A stretch of 64,000 bases of DNA from Varibaculum timonense_A (GCF_027694345.1 NZ_JAQEVU010000006.1:62001-126000); one strand, 5' to 3'; shown: positions 1 through 9,473, counted from the stretch's first letter. The notes: a model not told the origin generated them from the sequence alone. Numbers and translations: made by a program.

Positions 1-1006
1 GAATCAGTTTTGCTAGGGGGATTTGTCCGCGCCGAGCAAAGAGGGCGAACTGATTGAGCAGGCAGGAAGCCCCACCCGAGAGGGTATCGGTTCCATCCAA
101 ATAGCAGGCTCCGTTCTTTACTTCAACCTTTAATCCTCCCAGAGTGTATTTACCGGGAGGCATACAGGCGGCCGCCAGCGCATCGGTTACAAAGAATAGG
201 GAAGCGTCAGGGAAAGTAGCGAACATATCTTCCACCAGTTCGGGTTTCAAATGATGCCCATCAGCGATAACCTCAACGCCTGCTGTTCTGTCTTTCGCCG
301 ATCGCAAGAACTCGATAATCGGACCGGGAGAACGGTGGTTAATCGGGGACATGGCGTTAAACAGGTGAGTAACAGTTTGCGCGTATCCCTGCCAGTTAAG
401 TTCACCGGCGGTTTTAACCGTGTAATCCAAAGCTAGGCGGGCTTGATCCTCGTTACAGGAAGTGTGACCCCAGGAGGGAACCGCTCCATATTTGAGTAAC
501 AGTTTCGCGGCCGGAAGTGCATTATCGGTTTCCGGTGCGATAGTCATGGTCTTAAACCAGCCCTGACCAGCCTGAAGCCAAGATTCAAGCTCCGCTAAAT
601 CAGCTGGGCGGATAACTTCTGGGTTTTGCGCCCCACATTTTGCTTTCGAGATAAAAGGACCTTCTAAATGCAAACCCACAAGCTCGCCCTTTTCACAGAA
701 AGGAACCAGAGCCTTGATATAGGGCAGGGGGTCAGCCAGAGAAACCAAGGAAGCAAATAGGGCGGTTGTGCCCCCACTGCGGTGAGCTTTAATCGCGGTA
801 GCTATCTCATCTGGATCAGTGGTGTCGGGGAAAGAAAACCCGCCCCCACCGTGGCAGTGAACATCGACAAAACCGGGAACAATGAGCGGCCAATTTGCGT
901 CAGGAGTTCCCGGAATGACCTCAGCTAACTGGTTGCCATCTAGAACTAGACCGCTTCCAATCTGGTTTCCGAAACCATCAAAAACTCGCCCTTTTATCGT
1001 GGTCAT
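1..1006 (-). CDS. nagA: N-acetylglucosamine-6-phosphate deacetylase (partial, 3' end outside window)
   Basis: Removes the acetyl group from GlcNAc-6-phosphate in cytoplasmic amino-sugar catabolism. The frame is open from an ATG at 1006 down to base 1, about 335 codons; the family is usually about 380 residues, so only the C-terminus is missing. Visible landmarks are the metal-binding VDVHCHGGGG near residue 50, the LHLEGPF stretch, GHTSC, the THLFNAM motif and an FVTDAL stretch with the catalytic Asp. It is transcribed away from the nucleotidyltransferase at 1248, and the two share a 241-bp divergent promoter region. It could supply the amino-sugar end of the pathway started by the GH112 phosphorylase at 18.5-20.7 kb (inference). 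Confidence 0.93.
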   Translation of the reverse strand, partial: MTTIKGRVFDGFGNQIGSGLVLDGNQLAEVIPGTPDANWPLIVPGFVDVHCHGGGGFSFPDTTDPDEIATAIKAHRSGGTTALFASLVSLADPLPYIKALVPFCEKGELVGLHLEGPFISKAKCGAQNPEVIRPADLAELESWLQAGQGWFKTMTIAPETDNALPAAKLLLKYGAVPSWGHTSCNEDQARLALDYTVKTAGELNWQGYAQTVTHLFNAMSPINHRSPGPIIEFLRSAKDRTAGVEVIADGHHLKPELVEDMFATFPDASLFFVTDALAAACMPPGKYTLGGLKVEVKNGACYLDGTDTLSGGASCLLNQFALFARRGQIPLAKLI

Positions 1007-1247
1007 CTCGGTTGCTCCCAACGCCGCTGTTAAAGTTCAAACACTCTAACTTTACGCCGGCGGCTGCGCCTTAACAATGCGGTTGGTTAAACAGACCGCA
1101 GCATTCGCGAGAAATAGTTATTGTCAATCGGCTTTTATGCGCATAGATATCGTATTTACCTACCCCGTCTCGTGATTGTGGCAGGTTTAGCTTGCTATTA
1201 TTGAGCAGTCTTAGTTATTCCGATATTTGACTTCAAAGGTGATTTTT
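1007..1247. promoter_or_regulatory. Divergent promoter region with inverted repeat
   Basis: Non-coding gap between nagA (leftward) and the nucleotidyltransferase (rightward). It holds an inverted repeat TGCGGT-N11-ACCGCA at 1078-1100 that could be an operator for either gene. No known regulator family was matched. No terminator was seen. Confidence 0.4.
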
Positions 1248-2051
1248 ATGGCGGTTACTAAAGCAGTTGTTTTGGCTCGGGGACTAGGTACCCGGATGCG
1301 CGCAAATGACGAAACTACTAATCTGTCTGGCGAACAAGCCGCTGCCGCTTCGGCAGGTACCAAGGGATTAATTAACGTTGGGCGCCCTTTCTTAGATTAT
1401 GTAATCAGCGCATTTGCTGATGCCGGGATTAAAGAGGTCTGCCTGGTAATCGGTCCAGAACATGATGCATTCCGTAACTACTATGACAACGTAGAAAAGA
1501 ATCGGGTAACCATCAGCTATGCGATTCAAGAAGAGCCGCTAGGAACGGCAAATGCGGTCGCGGCTGCCGCAGATTTTATCGGTGAAGATCGCTCCTTGGT
1601 TCTAAATTCCGATAACTACTACCCTGTGCCGGTATTAAAGCAATTGGTGCAAGCCCCAGGGCTTGCGGTAGCTGGGTTTTCGCGGGCAGAGCTAATCGCG
1701 AACTCTAATATCGAGGCAGAACGGGTGAAAGCTTATGCGATTATGGATGTTAGCGACGGGGTGTTGAAGAACATTATTGAAAAGCCCTCTGACGTGGAAA
1801 TGGCAGCCCACCCTAATGCCCCAGTCAATATGAATTGTTGGCTATTCGACCAAAGTATTATTACCGCTTGCGAAAATATTGAGCCCTCGGTGCGGGGAGA
1901 ATACGAACTGACGGATGCGGTACGTTACCTGATTCAAAACGGCTCGAACATTGAGGTTGTTCCAGTGGCTTGCGGGGTGCTGGATATGTCCTCCCGTAAA
2001 GATATTGGCGCGATTAAGGACGCGTTGCAGGACGTGAGCGTTAATCTTTAA
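1248..2051 (+). CDS. Sugar-phosphate nucleotidyltransferase
   Basis: A 267-residue enzyme of the RmlA/GlmU-like NTP-transferase fold, expected to join a sugar-1-phosphate to a nucleotide. The N-terminal loop reads LARGLGTRMR (family form LAxGxGTRM), followed by TKGL with a likely phosphate-binding Lys and an NSDNYYP stretch with a metal-binding Asp near residue 120. ATG 1248 is chosen because AAGGTGA lies just upstream; a TTG at 1227 is in frame but lacks such a site. The gene lies directly ahead of a sugar ABC importer, so its substrate is probably a sugar-1-phosphate made from the imported sugar. It is much shorter than typical GalU or UDP-HexNAc pyrophosphorylases, and the nucleotide and sugar cannot be read from the sequence. 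Confidence 0.8.
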   Translation: MAVTKAVVLARGLGTRMRANDETTNLSGEQAAAASAGTKGLINVGRPFLDYVISAFADAGIKEVCLVIGPEHDAFRNYYDNVEKNRVTISYAIQEEPLGTANAVAAAADFIGEDRSLVLNSDNYYPVPVLKQLVQAPGLAVAGFSRAELIANSNIEAERVKAYAIMDVSDGVLKNIIEKPSDVEMAAHPNAPVNMNCWLFDQSIITACENIEPSVRGEYELTDAVRYLIQNGSNIEVVPVACGVLDMSSRKDIGAIKDALQDVSVNL

Positions 2052-2150
2052 GCAGCTCTAAGGTTCCGGAGATTACTCCGAGGTTTAGCAACTTAGTTTA
2101 TAACATTTTGGATACGAAAATATTTCATTTTCATATCAAACTCGGAATAA

Positions 2151-2179
2151 TTTCAGGGATAATCCAGTTTTGCTATAAT
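2151..2179 (+). promoter_or_regulatory. Extended -10 promoter of the sugar ABC operon
   Basis: TATAAT at 2174-2179 is preceded by TGC (extended -10 form TGN) and, 17 bp upstream, by TTTCAG as a weak -35. It is well placed for the binding-protein gene at 2239, leaving a leader of about 50 nt with GAGGAGGT before the TTG start. Confidence 0.65.
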
Positions 2180-2238
2180 CCTTAATGAGTTTTCAATGAC
2201 TCGCGTTGTAGCGGGTCAGCTCGACGAGGAGGTTTGAT

Positions 2239-3534
2239 TTGTCTCGTAAGCTAAAACGAAGCATTGCTCTAGCTGGCGTAGTCGCAATGGCATCATTGGG
2301 GCTAGCTGCCTGTGGCGGTGCTGATAACAAAGCTGGTTCTACTGACAGCAAAAGCAATGAAAAGGTAGAAATTGAATACCTGCACCGTCTTGACAATGCC
2401 GATAATGCGGTAAAAGTTCAGACGATTGTTGATAAATGGAATAAAGAGAACCCAAATATCAAGGTAACCCCGAAGAAATTTGATGGTAAAGCTCAAGAGC
2501 TAATCAAGAAAGTACAGACTGACACCGACGCAAAGAATGCGCCTTGTTTGTACCAGGCTGGTTACGCTGACTTGGCTGAACTATACGTAAAGGGTCTGGT
2601 ACAGGACGTTAGCAAGTATGCTACCCAGTACAAAGACAAGTACCTGCCCGGTCCGTTTGAATCAATGGCAGTTGATGGCAAGTACCTGGGGCTTCCGCAG
2701 GATACCGGCCCGCTGGTTTACTTCTACAACAAAGCAGAATTTGAGAAGCTGGGTCTGAAAGTACCCACCACTTGGGAAGAGTTCACCACCACCGCAAAGG
2801 CTGCTGCTGCAAAAGGCAAGTACATTGTGGCTTACGAAGGTGACGAGGGCGCACAAATCTTCTCCGCTATGACTGCCGCAGCCGGTGGTCAGTGGTTCGG
2901 AGTAGAAGGCGATGCCTGGAAAGTTGATACCACTGACAAGGGCTCCGCTTCCGTTGCTGCTTTCTGGCAGAAACTACTTGACGAAAAATCTGCAAAGGTA
3001 GTTGGTCGCTGGGCTGACGAGTGGGCTCCTGCCGTTCAGAAGGGCGAACTGATTGGCACCATCGGTGCTGCTTGGGAAGCTCCGCTTATCGCTGGCGACG
3101 CTCCTGATCAGGCCGGTAAATGGGCTATCGCTCAGCTACCTGGTGGTGCTTCCGGCCCCGACGGTGGTTCTGGCGTAGTAGTTTCCAAGACCTGTAAGCA
3201 CCCTGAACAGGCTATGAAGTTCAACGCTTGGTTCAACGAGCAGGTTGATGATCTAGCTAGCCAGGGTCTGGTTGTAGCTGCAAAAGCAACTCCTAAAGCT
3301 CCTGAATATGCCAAGTTCTACGGCGGTCAGGACGTAATCAAAGAGTTCACCACTGCTAACACCAACATGAAACCGTTCACCTTCCCGCCCTCCTGGTCGG
3401 TACCTCAGGGCTACCTCAGTGGTGAAGGCGGCGCTGCTGCCGGAGACGGCACCATGAAGGTTGCAGACGTGTTCAAGAACTCGGGCGATCAGCTCAAGGA
3501 CGCTTTGAAGAAACTGAATCTTCAAGTAAAGTAA
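2239..3534 (+). CDS. Sugar ABC transporter, substrate-binding lipoprotein
   Basis: Extracellular family 1 solute-binding protein, 431 residues, which captures a sugar outside the membrane for the two permeases that follow. The start is TTG, with GAGGAGGT at the right spacing. A lipoprotein signal is clear: basic N-terminus, hydrophobic segment, lipobox LAAC with Cys near residue 25, then a Ser/Asp/Lys-rich linker. The body has features of this class such as QDTGPLVYFYNK and VPTTWEEF. The substrate is not deducible. The neighbouring nagA and nucleotidyltransferase make a host-glycan sugar plausible (inference). No ATPase gene is linked, so a shared MsiK-type ATPase elsewhere probably energises it. 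Confidence 0.9.
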   Translation: MSRKLKRSIALAGVVAMASLGLAACGGADNKAGSTDSKSNEKVEIEYLHRLDNADNAVKVQTIVDKWNKENPNIKVTPKKFDGKAQELIKKVQTDTDAKNAPCLYQAGYADLAELYVKGLVQDVSKYATQYKDKYLPGPFESMAVDGKYLGLPQDTGPLVYFYNKAEFEKLGLKVPTTWEEFTTTAKAAAAKGKYIVAYEGDEGAQIFSAMTAAAGGQWFGVEGDAWKVDTTDKGSASVAAFWQKLLDEKSAKVVGRWADEWAPAVQKGELIGTIGAAWEAPLIAGDAPDQAGKWAIAQLPGGASGPDGGSGVVVSKTCKHPEQAMKFNAWFNEQVDDLASQGLVVAAKATPKAPEYAKFYGGQDVIKEFTTANTNMKPFTFPPSWSVPQGYLSGEGGAAAGDGTMKVADVFKNSGDQLKDALKKLNLQVK

Positions 3535-3589
3535 CTGAGCTTGAGTCTTAGTTGATGTTTTCGATACAGGATGTATCCGAAAGCATCTG

Positions 3590-3628
3590 GGAGGCACCTA
3601 CCATCCCGCAAAGTTGGTAGGTGCCTCC
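3590..3628 (+). terminator. Strong hairpin after the binding-protein gene (attenuator or 3' stabiliser)
   Basis: A perfect 14-bp stem (3590-3603 with 3615-3628, arms beginning GGAGGCACC) with an 11-nt loop. Only a weak T-rich stretch follows, so partial termination or protection of the binding-protein mRNA is more likely than full termination. The permease genes start 163 bp further on. Confidence 0.7.
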
Positions 3629-3790
3629 ATTTCTATATCTGATATACCTTTGATTGCTATATTTTCGGTTTATTTTTACGAATTTCGAGCCGTAACCGTA
3701 TATCCCAAGCTATTGAATGAAATAAAATAGACACATCCATTCTGTGGTGCATACCAATAATCTTTAATACAGATACGTGGGGATTTAACC

Positions 3791-4798
3791 ATGAGTGCTA
3801 CTAAAGTAGAAAAGCGTAAACCAGCAGGTGATGCTGATGCGCTCCCACCTGGGGCGGGGGTCGCAAAGGAGCGAAAGACGCCTCGAGCAAGAAAGGAAGC
3901 GCTTACGGGCTGGGCATTTATGGCACCGTTTACGATTCTTTTCCTGCTAATTTTCATTTTGCCGATTTGCATATCGGTTTATTCAAGTTTTTTCCAAGTT
4001 AAAACGCAAGGTGGCGGCGCATTCGGCGGGGGTGAATCTCATAACGTATTCGTCGGCTTCGAGAATTATCAATATGTTATTTTTTCCGGAGCTTTCTGGA
4101 CGGGAATCGGTCGGGTAATCCTATACACCATCGTGCAAGTACCAGTGATGATTATTTCTGCTCTTGCCTTGGCATTGCTTATTGATTCCCTAATCGTTCG
4201 CCACGTAACTATTTTCCGTTTAGGTTGGTTCTTGCCCTACGCAGTACCAGGGGTAGTTGCCGCTATCATTTGGCTATGTATCTATACCCCCGAAGTTTCT
4301 CCGCTTAACTCCCTGGTAGAGGCTTTTGGTGGAGAACTAACCATTAACTTCTTTGGCAAGAAAATGATTTTGCTATCCATGGCAAACATGACGACCTGGA
4401 CGTTCACCGGCTACAATATGCTGATTTTCTTGGCAGCTTTGCAAGCTATTCCTCATGATTTATATGAGGCAGCTCGCCTTGATGGTGCTAGCGGATTCCA
4501 GATTGTTACCAAGATTAAAATCCCGATGGTGCGGGGGGCAGCCCTGCTGGCAATCCTGCTATCCATTGTGGGAACGATTCAGCTGTACAACGAGCCAGCG
4601 GTGATGGAAACCAGTCAAAAGTGGATGGGATCAGCCTATACACCAATGATGATGGCGCTAAATACCGCAAAGGGCTATATGTCGCCTTCAGGGGACGGGC
4701 CCGCGTCTGCAATCGCAATCGTTATGGCGCTAATAGCCGGTATTTTGGCAGTTGCTTATTTCTTAGCCGATCGGAAACTAGGTGGTAGTAATGACTAA
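3791..4798 (+). CDS. Sugar ABC transporter permease (MalF type)
   Basis: Inner-membrane permease of 335 residues. The first 45 residues are a basic cytoplasmic lead-in, followed by a first membrane helix near residues 45-67 and about five more. The EAA loop that docks the ATPase is visible as EAARLDGASGFQIVTKIKIP, around residues 225-245. It pairs with the next permease, whose ATG overlaps the end of this gene by 8 bp, so translation is probably coupled. Confidence 0.92.
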   Translation: MSATKVEKRKPAGDADALPPGAGVAKERKTPRARKEALTGWAFMAPFTILFLLIFILPICISVYSSFFQVKTQGGGAFGGGESHNVFVGFENYQYVIFSGAFWTGIGRVILYTIVQVPVMIISALALALLIDSLIVRHVTIFRLGWFLPYAVPGVVAAIIWLCIYTPEVSPLNSLVEAFGGELTINFFGKKMILLSMANMTTWTFTGYNMLIFLAALQAIPHDLYEAARLDGASGFQIVTKIKIPMVRGAALLAILLSIVGTIQLYNEPAVMETSQKWMGSAYTPMMMALNTAKGYMSPSGDGPASAIAIVMALIAGILAVAYFLADRKLGGSND

Positions 4799-5723
4799 GA
4801 AAACCGCTGTTACTCCCGGTGGGGTCGAATATCGCCCCTCTATCAAGGGCTTACAATCACGTTCCTTGAAACCGGCAATGTGGGCAAAAATCCTGACCAT
4901 TTTGGTGATGATAATTGTCTTGTTCTATTTCATTTTCCCGATTTACTGGGTAATCATCGCTTCGACCAAAACTAACGCCGAGATTTCCGGTTCGTTCGGT
5001 TTCTGGTTCGCTCCGCATGACGATTCTGGATCCGTTTGGGAAAGCACCAAGGCTAACTACTTCGGGTTGCTCGGCTGGACCAAGAATATGGTTTGGCGCT
5101 GGATTGGTAACTCCCTGTTCTACTCAGCTGTTGCTGCTACTATCGGCACTCTGGTAAGTGTCATGGCGGGCTACGCGCTGGCGAAGTTTAAGTTCCCCTT
5201 CAAGAACGGTACTGCCGGAATCATCATGGCAGGTCTGCTGATGCCGGTTTCGATTCTGACCGTTCCTATGTATGTGATGTTCTTGCATATGGGACTGAAT
5301 AACACGATGGCATCAATTATTGTTCCCTGCTGTGTATCACCATTCGGGGTATTCCTAGGGCGCGTATATGCCCAAACCTCGGTACCAACCGAGCTGCTAG
5401 AAGCAGCCAGGATTGATGGGGCAGGAGAATTCCGTATCTTCTTCGGGATGGTATTGCGCCTACTCGCACCCGCTATGGTGACAATCTTCCTGTTTATCTT
5501 CGTAGCAACATGGAATAACTTCGTGCTTCCGCAGCTAATGATTTCTTCCGAAGAGCTAAAACCAATCACCTTGGGTCTATACGGTATGGCTTCCTACTTC
5601 TCGCCGCCCTATGGACAAATGATGATGGCATCGCTATTCGGTATTATTCCGCTGATTGCACTGTTCCTGATACTGCAAAAGTACTGGCAGTCCGGTCTGG
5701 CAGCGGGTGCGGTAAAGGGATAA
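4791..5723 (+). CDS. Sugar ABC transporter permease (MalG type)
   Basis: Second permease of the importer, 310 residues from ATG 4791; a GTG at 4782 is in frame but unsupported. It has six predicted membrane segments, the EAA motif as EAARIDGAGEFRIFFGMVLR and the MalG-type ending GLAAGAVKG. A terminator hairpin follows 47 bp after the stop. The gene is convergent with the metal-transporter operon. Confidence 0.92.
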   Translation: MTKKTAVTPGGVEYRPSIKGLQSRSLKPAMWAKILTILVMIIVLFYFIFPIYWVIIASTKTNAEISGSFGFWFAPHDDSGSVWESTKANYFGLLGWTKNMVWRWIGNSLFYSAVAATIGTLVSVMAGYALAKFKFPFKNGTAGIIMAGLLMPVSILTVPMYVMFLHMGLNNTMASIIVPCCVSPFGVFLGRVYAQTSVPTELLEAARIDGAGEFRIFFGMVLRLLAPAMVTIFLFIFVATWNNFVLPQLMISSEELKPITLGLYGMASYFSPPYGQMMMASLFGIIPLIALFLILQKYWQSGLAAGAVKG

Positions 5724-5728
5724 ACAGA

Positions 5729-6643
5729 TTAGTCCCTTTTAGCATCTGCCAGATGCTCATCTAGACAGGGTGGGAGGCTCGATTTTCGAGCCTCCCACTT
5801 TCTTTTTACAGTGATAGCTAATAAAAACAAGCAAAATAGCGCCCCATCGGTAAACGCCATCATCGCAGAAGTTGCTAGATTGAAATGCCAAGCGACAAAG
5901 AAACCAATCGTAGCGGTAACCACCGATATTAAAACTGTCAATGCAATCACCCGTGACAGGGAGTTTGACAATAAAATGGCAGTTGCTGCCGGGGTTACCA
6001 GCAATGCGATTACCAAGATAGCCCCAGCGGTCGAAAAAGCAACTACGATAGTCAAAGCCACTAAAACCATAAAAAGTGTCTCTACCAGGCGAATTGGGAA
6101 ACCAATAACCTTAGCAGATTCTCGATCAAAGGTTCCTAATTGCATTACTTTATAGGTAAACCCGAGAAATAAAGCGTTTAATAAAAGAACAATTAGTAAC
6201 ATCCACATGGCATGGGGTCCAAAATCAAGATTCCCGATAACCAGGCGCTCGGTATCGAGCGCCAACAGGTTCAAGTCACCGGTCAGTACCGTATCCTCAC
6301 AGATATGCACTTCTGCTAGGGTGGTAGATAACATAATTACGCCCCCGGAAAACAGTAACGGGAAAACTACGCCCTGACTTGCGTCCTCGGCCAGCCGACC
6401 TGTGGATTGCAAAAAGTTTGCGCCCAGAACCACGATCAGCCCGAAAATGGCAGCCAACAACACCATGATAGGAGAGTAAGTAGACCCCGATAAAAATGCC
6501 CCCAGCACAATCCCGGGAAGAACTGCATGGCTCATAGCGTCCACTAACATAGCTTGGCGGCGCAGCACCAAAAAAGTACCCGGAAGTGCGCAGGTTAGCG
6601 AAGTGGTAATCGCCAACAGTAACGCTGCAAATACAAAGTTCAT
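5729..6643 (-). CDS. Metal ABC transporter permease (second, SitD/MntD type)
   Basis: Membrane permease of the ABC-3 family (zinc/manganese/iron), 304 residues, with about eight hydrophobic segments and the family sequence VDAMSHAVLPGI near residues 34-45. Its ATG overlaps the end of the first permease by 4 bp, which suggests a heterodimeric permease pair as in SitABCD or MntABCD systems. The hydrophilic C-terminus of about 35 residues overlaps the terminator of the opposite operon. The ion is discussed under the binding protein. Confidence 0.9.
   Translation of the reverse strand: MNFVFAALLLAITTSLTCALPGTFLVLRRQAMLVDAMSHAVLPGIVLGAFLSGSTYSPIMVLLAAIFGLIVVLGANFLQSTGRLAEDASQGVVFPLLFSGGVIMLSTTLAEVHICEDTVLTGDLNLLALDTERLVIGNLDFGPHAMWMLLIVLLLNALFLGFTYKVMQLGTFDRESAKVIGFPIRLVETLFMVLVALTIVVAFSTAGAILVIALLVTPAATAILLSNSLSRVIALTVLISVVTATIGFFVAWHFNLATSAMMAFTDGALFCLFLLAITVKRKWEARKSSLPPCLDEHLADAKRD
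5770..5798 (+). terminator. Intrinsic terminator of the sugar ABC operon
   Basis: A 13-bp perfect stem (5770-5782 with 5786-5798, arms starting GTGGGAGG) with a 3-nt loop, followed by TTCTTTTTA. It lies inside the last codons of the convergent metal permease, which ends at 5729, so the same bases also encode that protein's C-terminus. Confidence 0.85.
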
Positions 6644-7596
6644 TGCGTAATCCTTCCGTCAGTAGGTTTAAGGAATCCGCGGGGGAACGGTAGAACCGAA
6701 CGGCGCGGGGAAAACAGTAAAGAAATCAAGAGAACAATCGACAAAATCACGACAATCACTGGACCAGTTGGAACTTTGCCAATTGAAACTGCAAGATAAG
6801 AACCAAGCGCGCCTCCTAAAGCGCCGATAAAGCCAGAAACGGCAAAAAGAACCCGCAAATCATCTGTCCATTGCCGGGCACTAGCGGCTGGGATAATTGC
6901 GAAAGCTACCATCAGCACCACTCCTACTGATTTCACCCCGATTACGATTCCCACGGTGGTGCAAACGGTGATAATACTGTTCAACACTTTTCCGGAGAAA
7001 CCGGCAATCACCGCCCCTGGCGCATCGAAACTAAAAAGCGCGATTTCTTTCCAAAACAGCATCACTATCGCTACGGCGAGTAAACCCAAGATAGCGACAG
7101 TAAATACATCCACCAGGCGCATAGTGGCGGCATTTCCAAACAAATATTGCGCAATGCCTGAACGACCAGAGAAAGATGAAAATGAAAGTAAACGAAGCGC
7201 TACCATGCCTCCGCCATAATAAATAGCTAAGGAGATAGCCATAGCCGCTTCCACTCCAACTTTTGAATTATCGCTAATCAGGTTGGTGGTAGTTACCGCT
7301 AATAGACCAGAAACTGTCGCCCCAATCGTCAAAATAAGAATTGAGTTTCCATCAGCTCCTAGCAGAGAAGCAATCACGAATGCGCCCACAATACCGGCGA
7401 TAGAGCTATGACCAATAACGTCTGAAATTAGCGATCGTCGGCGCACATAGAGAAGAGACCCTAATGCTCCCGCAAAAAAACCCACCAATACAGCTCCGAA
7501 TGTCATTACGCGAAAACTGTAGGTTCCCCAAAAATCACTGAACGAAATGAGAGAAAAAGACAGTTTGAAAGTTAGAACGTTAGCAGAAAGACTCAT
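6640..7596 (-). CDS. Metal ABC transporter permease (first, SitC/MntC type)
   Basis: ABC-3 family permease of 318 residues with eight to nine hydrophobic stretches and the family motif SDVIGHSSIAGIVGAF near residues 54-70. It overlaps the upstream ATPase gene (7593-7596) and the downstream permease gene (6640-6643) by 4 bp each, so the three are translated as a coupled unit. Confidence 0.9.
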   Translation of the reverse strand: MSLSANVLTFKLSFSLISFSDFWGTYSFRVMTFGAVLVGFFAGALGSLLYVRRRSLISDVIGHSSIAGIVGAFVIASLLGADGNSILILTIGATVSGLLAVTTTNLISDNSKVGVEAAMAISLAIYYGGGMVALRLLSFSSFSGRSGIAQYLFGNAATMRLVDVFTVAILGLLAVAIVMLFWKEIALFSFDAPGAVIAGFSGKVLNSIITVCTTVGIVIGVKSVGVVLMVAFAIIPAASARQWTDDLRVLFAVSGFIGALGGALGSYLAVSIGKVPTGPVIVVILSIVLLISLLFSPRRSVLPFPRGFLKPTDGRITQ

Positions 7597-8315
7597 GAGG
7601 TTACTCCCTCAATCCCATAAGCATAAGCAATATTTTCAGAGGTAAAAGCCTGATCCAATGATCCGGTAGCTACGAGTTCTCCCTCTCGTAGCAGTAATAC
7701 GCTGGAACAAAAACTGCGAACTGTTGCTAAATCGTGGTGTACCAAAATGATGGTTTTTCCAGATTCAGCCAGAGACTGTAATACCCTTAAAATCGTTTTT
7801 TCTGTCTTCATATCGACGCCGGCAAACGGTTCGTCCAGCACTAATAACTGTGCCTTTGCGGCGATAGCACGCGCTACGAAGGTGCGTTGTTTTTGTCCCC
7901 CGGACAGCTCTGAAATCTGACGATTAGCTAAGTCAGCGATATCTAGCTGTTGCATTGCGTGAAGCGCTGCCTGATGCTCGCTTGCTCTAGGACGACGCAA
8001 CCATCCTAGCTTTGCGTAGGTTCCCATTAACACTACGTCTTTAACACGAGCCGGAAAATCCCAATCGATAGAGGCTGATTGGGGCATGTATGCGATTTTT
8101 TTACGACTTTTGCTGAGCTCTTTTCCAAAGTAATGCACCTGCCCACTTCTGCGGGGAATTAGCTCTAGCATTGCCTTAATAAGAGTGGATTTCCCAGCTC
8201 CGTTTGCCCCCAGAATGGCCATGATTTCACCAGGTGAAACGCTAAAACTTACCTGATTAACGGCAAGACGGTCACGATAGGCGGCACTGATGTTATTTAC
8301 TACGCAAGGAAGCAT
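7593..8315 (-). CDS. Metal ABC transporter ATP-binding protein
   Basis: Cytoplasmic ATPase of the metal importer, 240 residues. Walker A is GANGAGKST near residue 36, the signature is LSGGQKQR near residue 137, Walker B is LLVLDEPFAGVD, and the switch His is in LVHHD near residue 195. It sits between the binding-protein gene and two permeases. A strong hairpin separates it from the binding protein, which predicts lower expression than the binding protein. Confidence 0.93.
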   Translation of the reverse strand: MLPCVVNNISAAYRDRLAVNQVSFSVSPGEIMAILGANGAGKSTLIKAMLELIPRRSGQVHYFGKELSKSRKKIAYMPQSASIDWDFPARVKDVVLMGTYAKLGWLRRPRASEHQAALHAMQQLDIADLANRQISELSGGQKQRTFVARAIAAKAQLLVLDEPFAGVDMKTEKTILRVLQSLAESGKTIILVHHDLATVRSFCSSVLLLREGELVATGSLDQAFTSENIAYAYGIEGVTS

Positions 8316-8423
8316 TTGATTTGAGACTCCTGTGGAATCAGGTCAGGTTTTAGAACAAATTAGGTGCTAGATTCCGGGCGGTAAGCCGGTGAATCTGGCG
8401 GTATTGGCATATAGGAGCCGTAA

Positions 8424-8465
8424 GGCGGGCGCTAGGAGAGGAGACAGTAACTCCTAGCGCCCGCC
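8424..8465 (-). terminator. Hairpin between metal-binding protein and ATPase genes
   Basis: A perfect 15-bp stem (8424-8438 with 8451-8465, arms starting GGCGGGCGC) and 12-nt loop. On the coding (minus) strand no T-run follows, so it is better read as an RNA-stabilising or partially terminating hairpin at the end of the binding-protein message. Confidence 0.65.
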
Positions 8466-8484
8466 GGTAATATCTGGGCTTTGG

Positions 8485-9423
8485 CTACGATAGTGCTTTT
8501 ATAATCGCCGAAACGTTGTGCTCGAATGCTCCTAGATAAGTATCGGTTGGAGATTTCTCGCCCAGGGTGTCAGCGTAAAGTTCAGTATCGGAGAGCTTTA
8601 CATCCCATCCTTTAGATTTCACAATTTCTTTCAAATGTTTTACCACTTCAGGGCTTTTTAGATTGTCGTAGAAGATTACTGGAACTTTCTTTTTAGCGAT
8701 GTTACTCGCTAGCTCTTCGAGCTGTACGGCAGAGATTTCTGATTCAGAAGAAACCATATCGGTAGCCATTATTTCTAGTCCATAGGTTCGACCGAGGTAG
8801 TTAAATGCGTCGTGACCAGTTACTAGGGTGCGGCGATCAGCGCTTATCTTCTCGAATTGTACTTTTGCTTTCTCGTGCAAAGCCTGGATTTTTGCGTTGT
8901 ACTCTTTGCCGTTCTTAAGGTATTTTTCCGCGTTTGCTTTATCTATTTTGGCAATTTTTTCAGCTGTGGCACTAACCGCGTACTGCCAGGCAATAGGGTC
9001 GTTCCATACGTGCGGGTCATGACCTTCAATTTTCCCGTCCTCTTCCCAGTCGAGCAGCATTTTTTTCGGTATGGATTCAGCTGCGGGTAAGGACTTATCT
9101 CCTAGTCCGTCAAACTGTTTCATCATCTTGTGTTCCATATCGTGACTGGTCCAAACAACCAGGTCAGCTTGTTGGATTTTTTCAGTATCTTTGGTGGTTA
9201 GTTCCTGAGTGTGGGGGTCTCCGCCGGGAGCTACCAGGGTGGTGATTTCACTTTCCGGGGCAATGTTTTTTATCGCATCAGCTAGATATCCGGTGGTTGC
9301 CACAATTTTGAGTTTCTGACCAGTTTTATTGGTATCGGCAGCGGTACTGGCTTTACTGCACGCTCCTAGGGAGGTTGCTAACGCTAGTACGCAAATACTT
9401 GCGAAAACTGATTTTAGTTTCAT
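8485..9423 (-). CDS. Metal ABC transporter substrate-binding lipoprotein (TroA/ZnuA family)
   Basis: Extracellular metal-binding lipoprotein of 312 residues with lipobox LGAC (Cys near 22). Candidate metal ligands of the TroA type are His in GGDPHTQE, His in GHDPHVWNDP, His in VTGHDAFNYLG and an Asp near LYADTLG. The third ligand being His rather than Glu is closer to TroA than to the Mn-specific PsaA; the sequence does not settle Mn, Fe or Zn. No long His-rich loop is present, which argues mildly against a dedicated zinc importer. The operator just upstream resembles DtxR/MntR boxes, favouring Mn or Fe (inference). Confidence 0.92.
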   Translation of the reverse strand: MKLKSVFASICVLALATSLGACSKASTAADTNKTGQKLKIVATTGYLADAIKNIAPESEITTLVAPGGDPHTQELTTKDTEKIQQADLVVWTSHDMEHKMMKQFDGLGDKSLPAAESIPKKMLLDWEEDGKIEGHDPHVWNDPIAWQYAVSATAEKIAKIDKANAEKYLKNGKEYNAKIQALHEKAKVQFEKISADRRTLVTGHDAFNYLGRTYGLEIMATDMVSSESEISAVQLEELASNIAKKKVPVIFYDNLKSPEVVKHLKEIVKSKGWDVKLSDTELYADTLGEKSPTDTYLGAFEHNVSAIIKALS

Positions 9424-9473
9424 TTATCCTCGTTTCTATTAAGGTTTCGGTCTACCGAATAAATATCTTAGGG

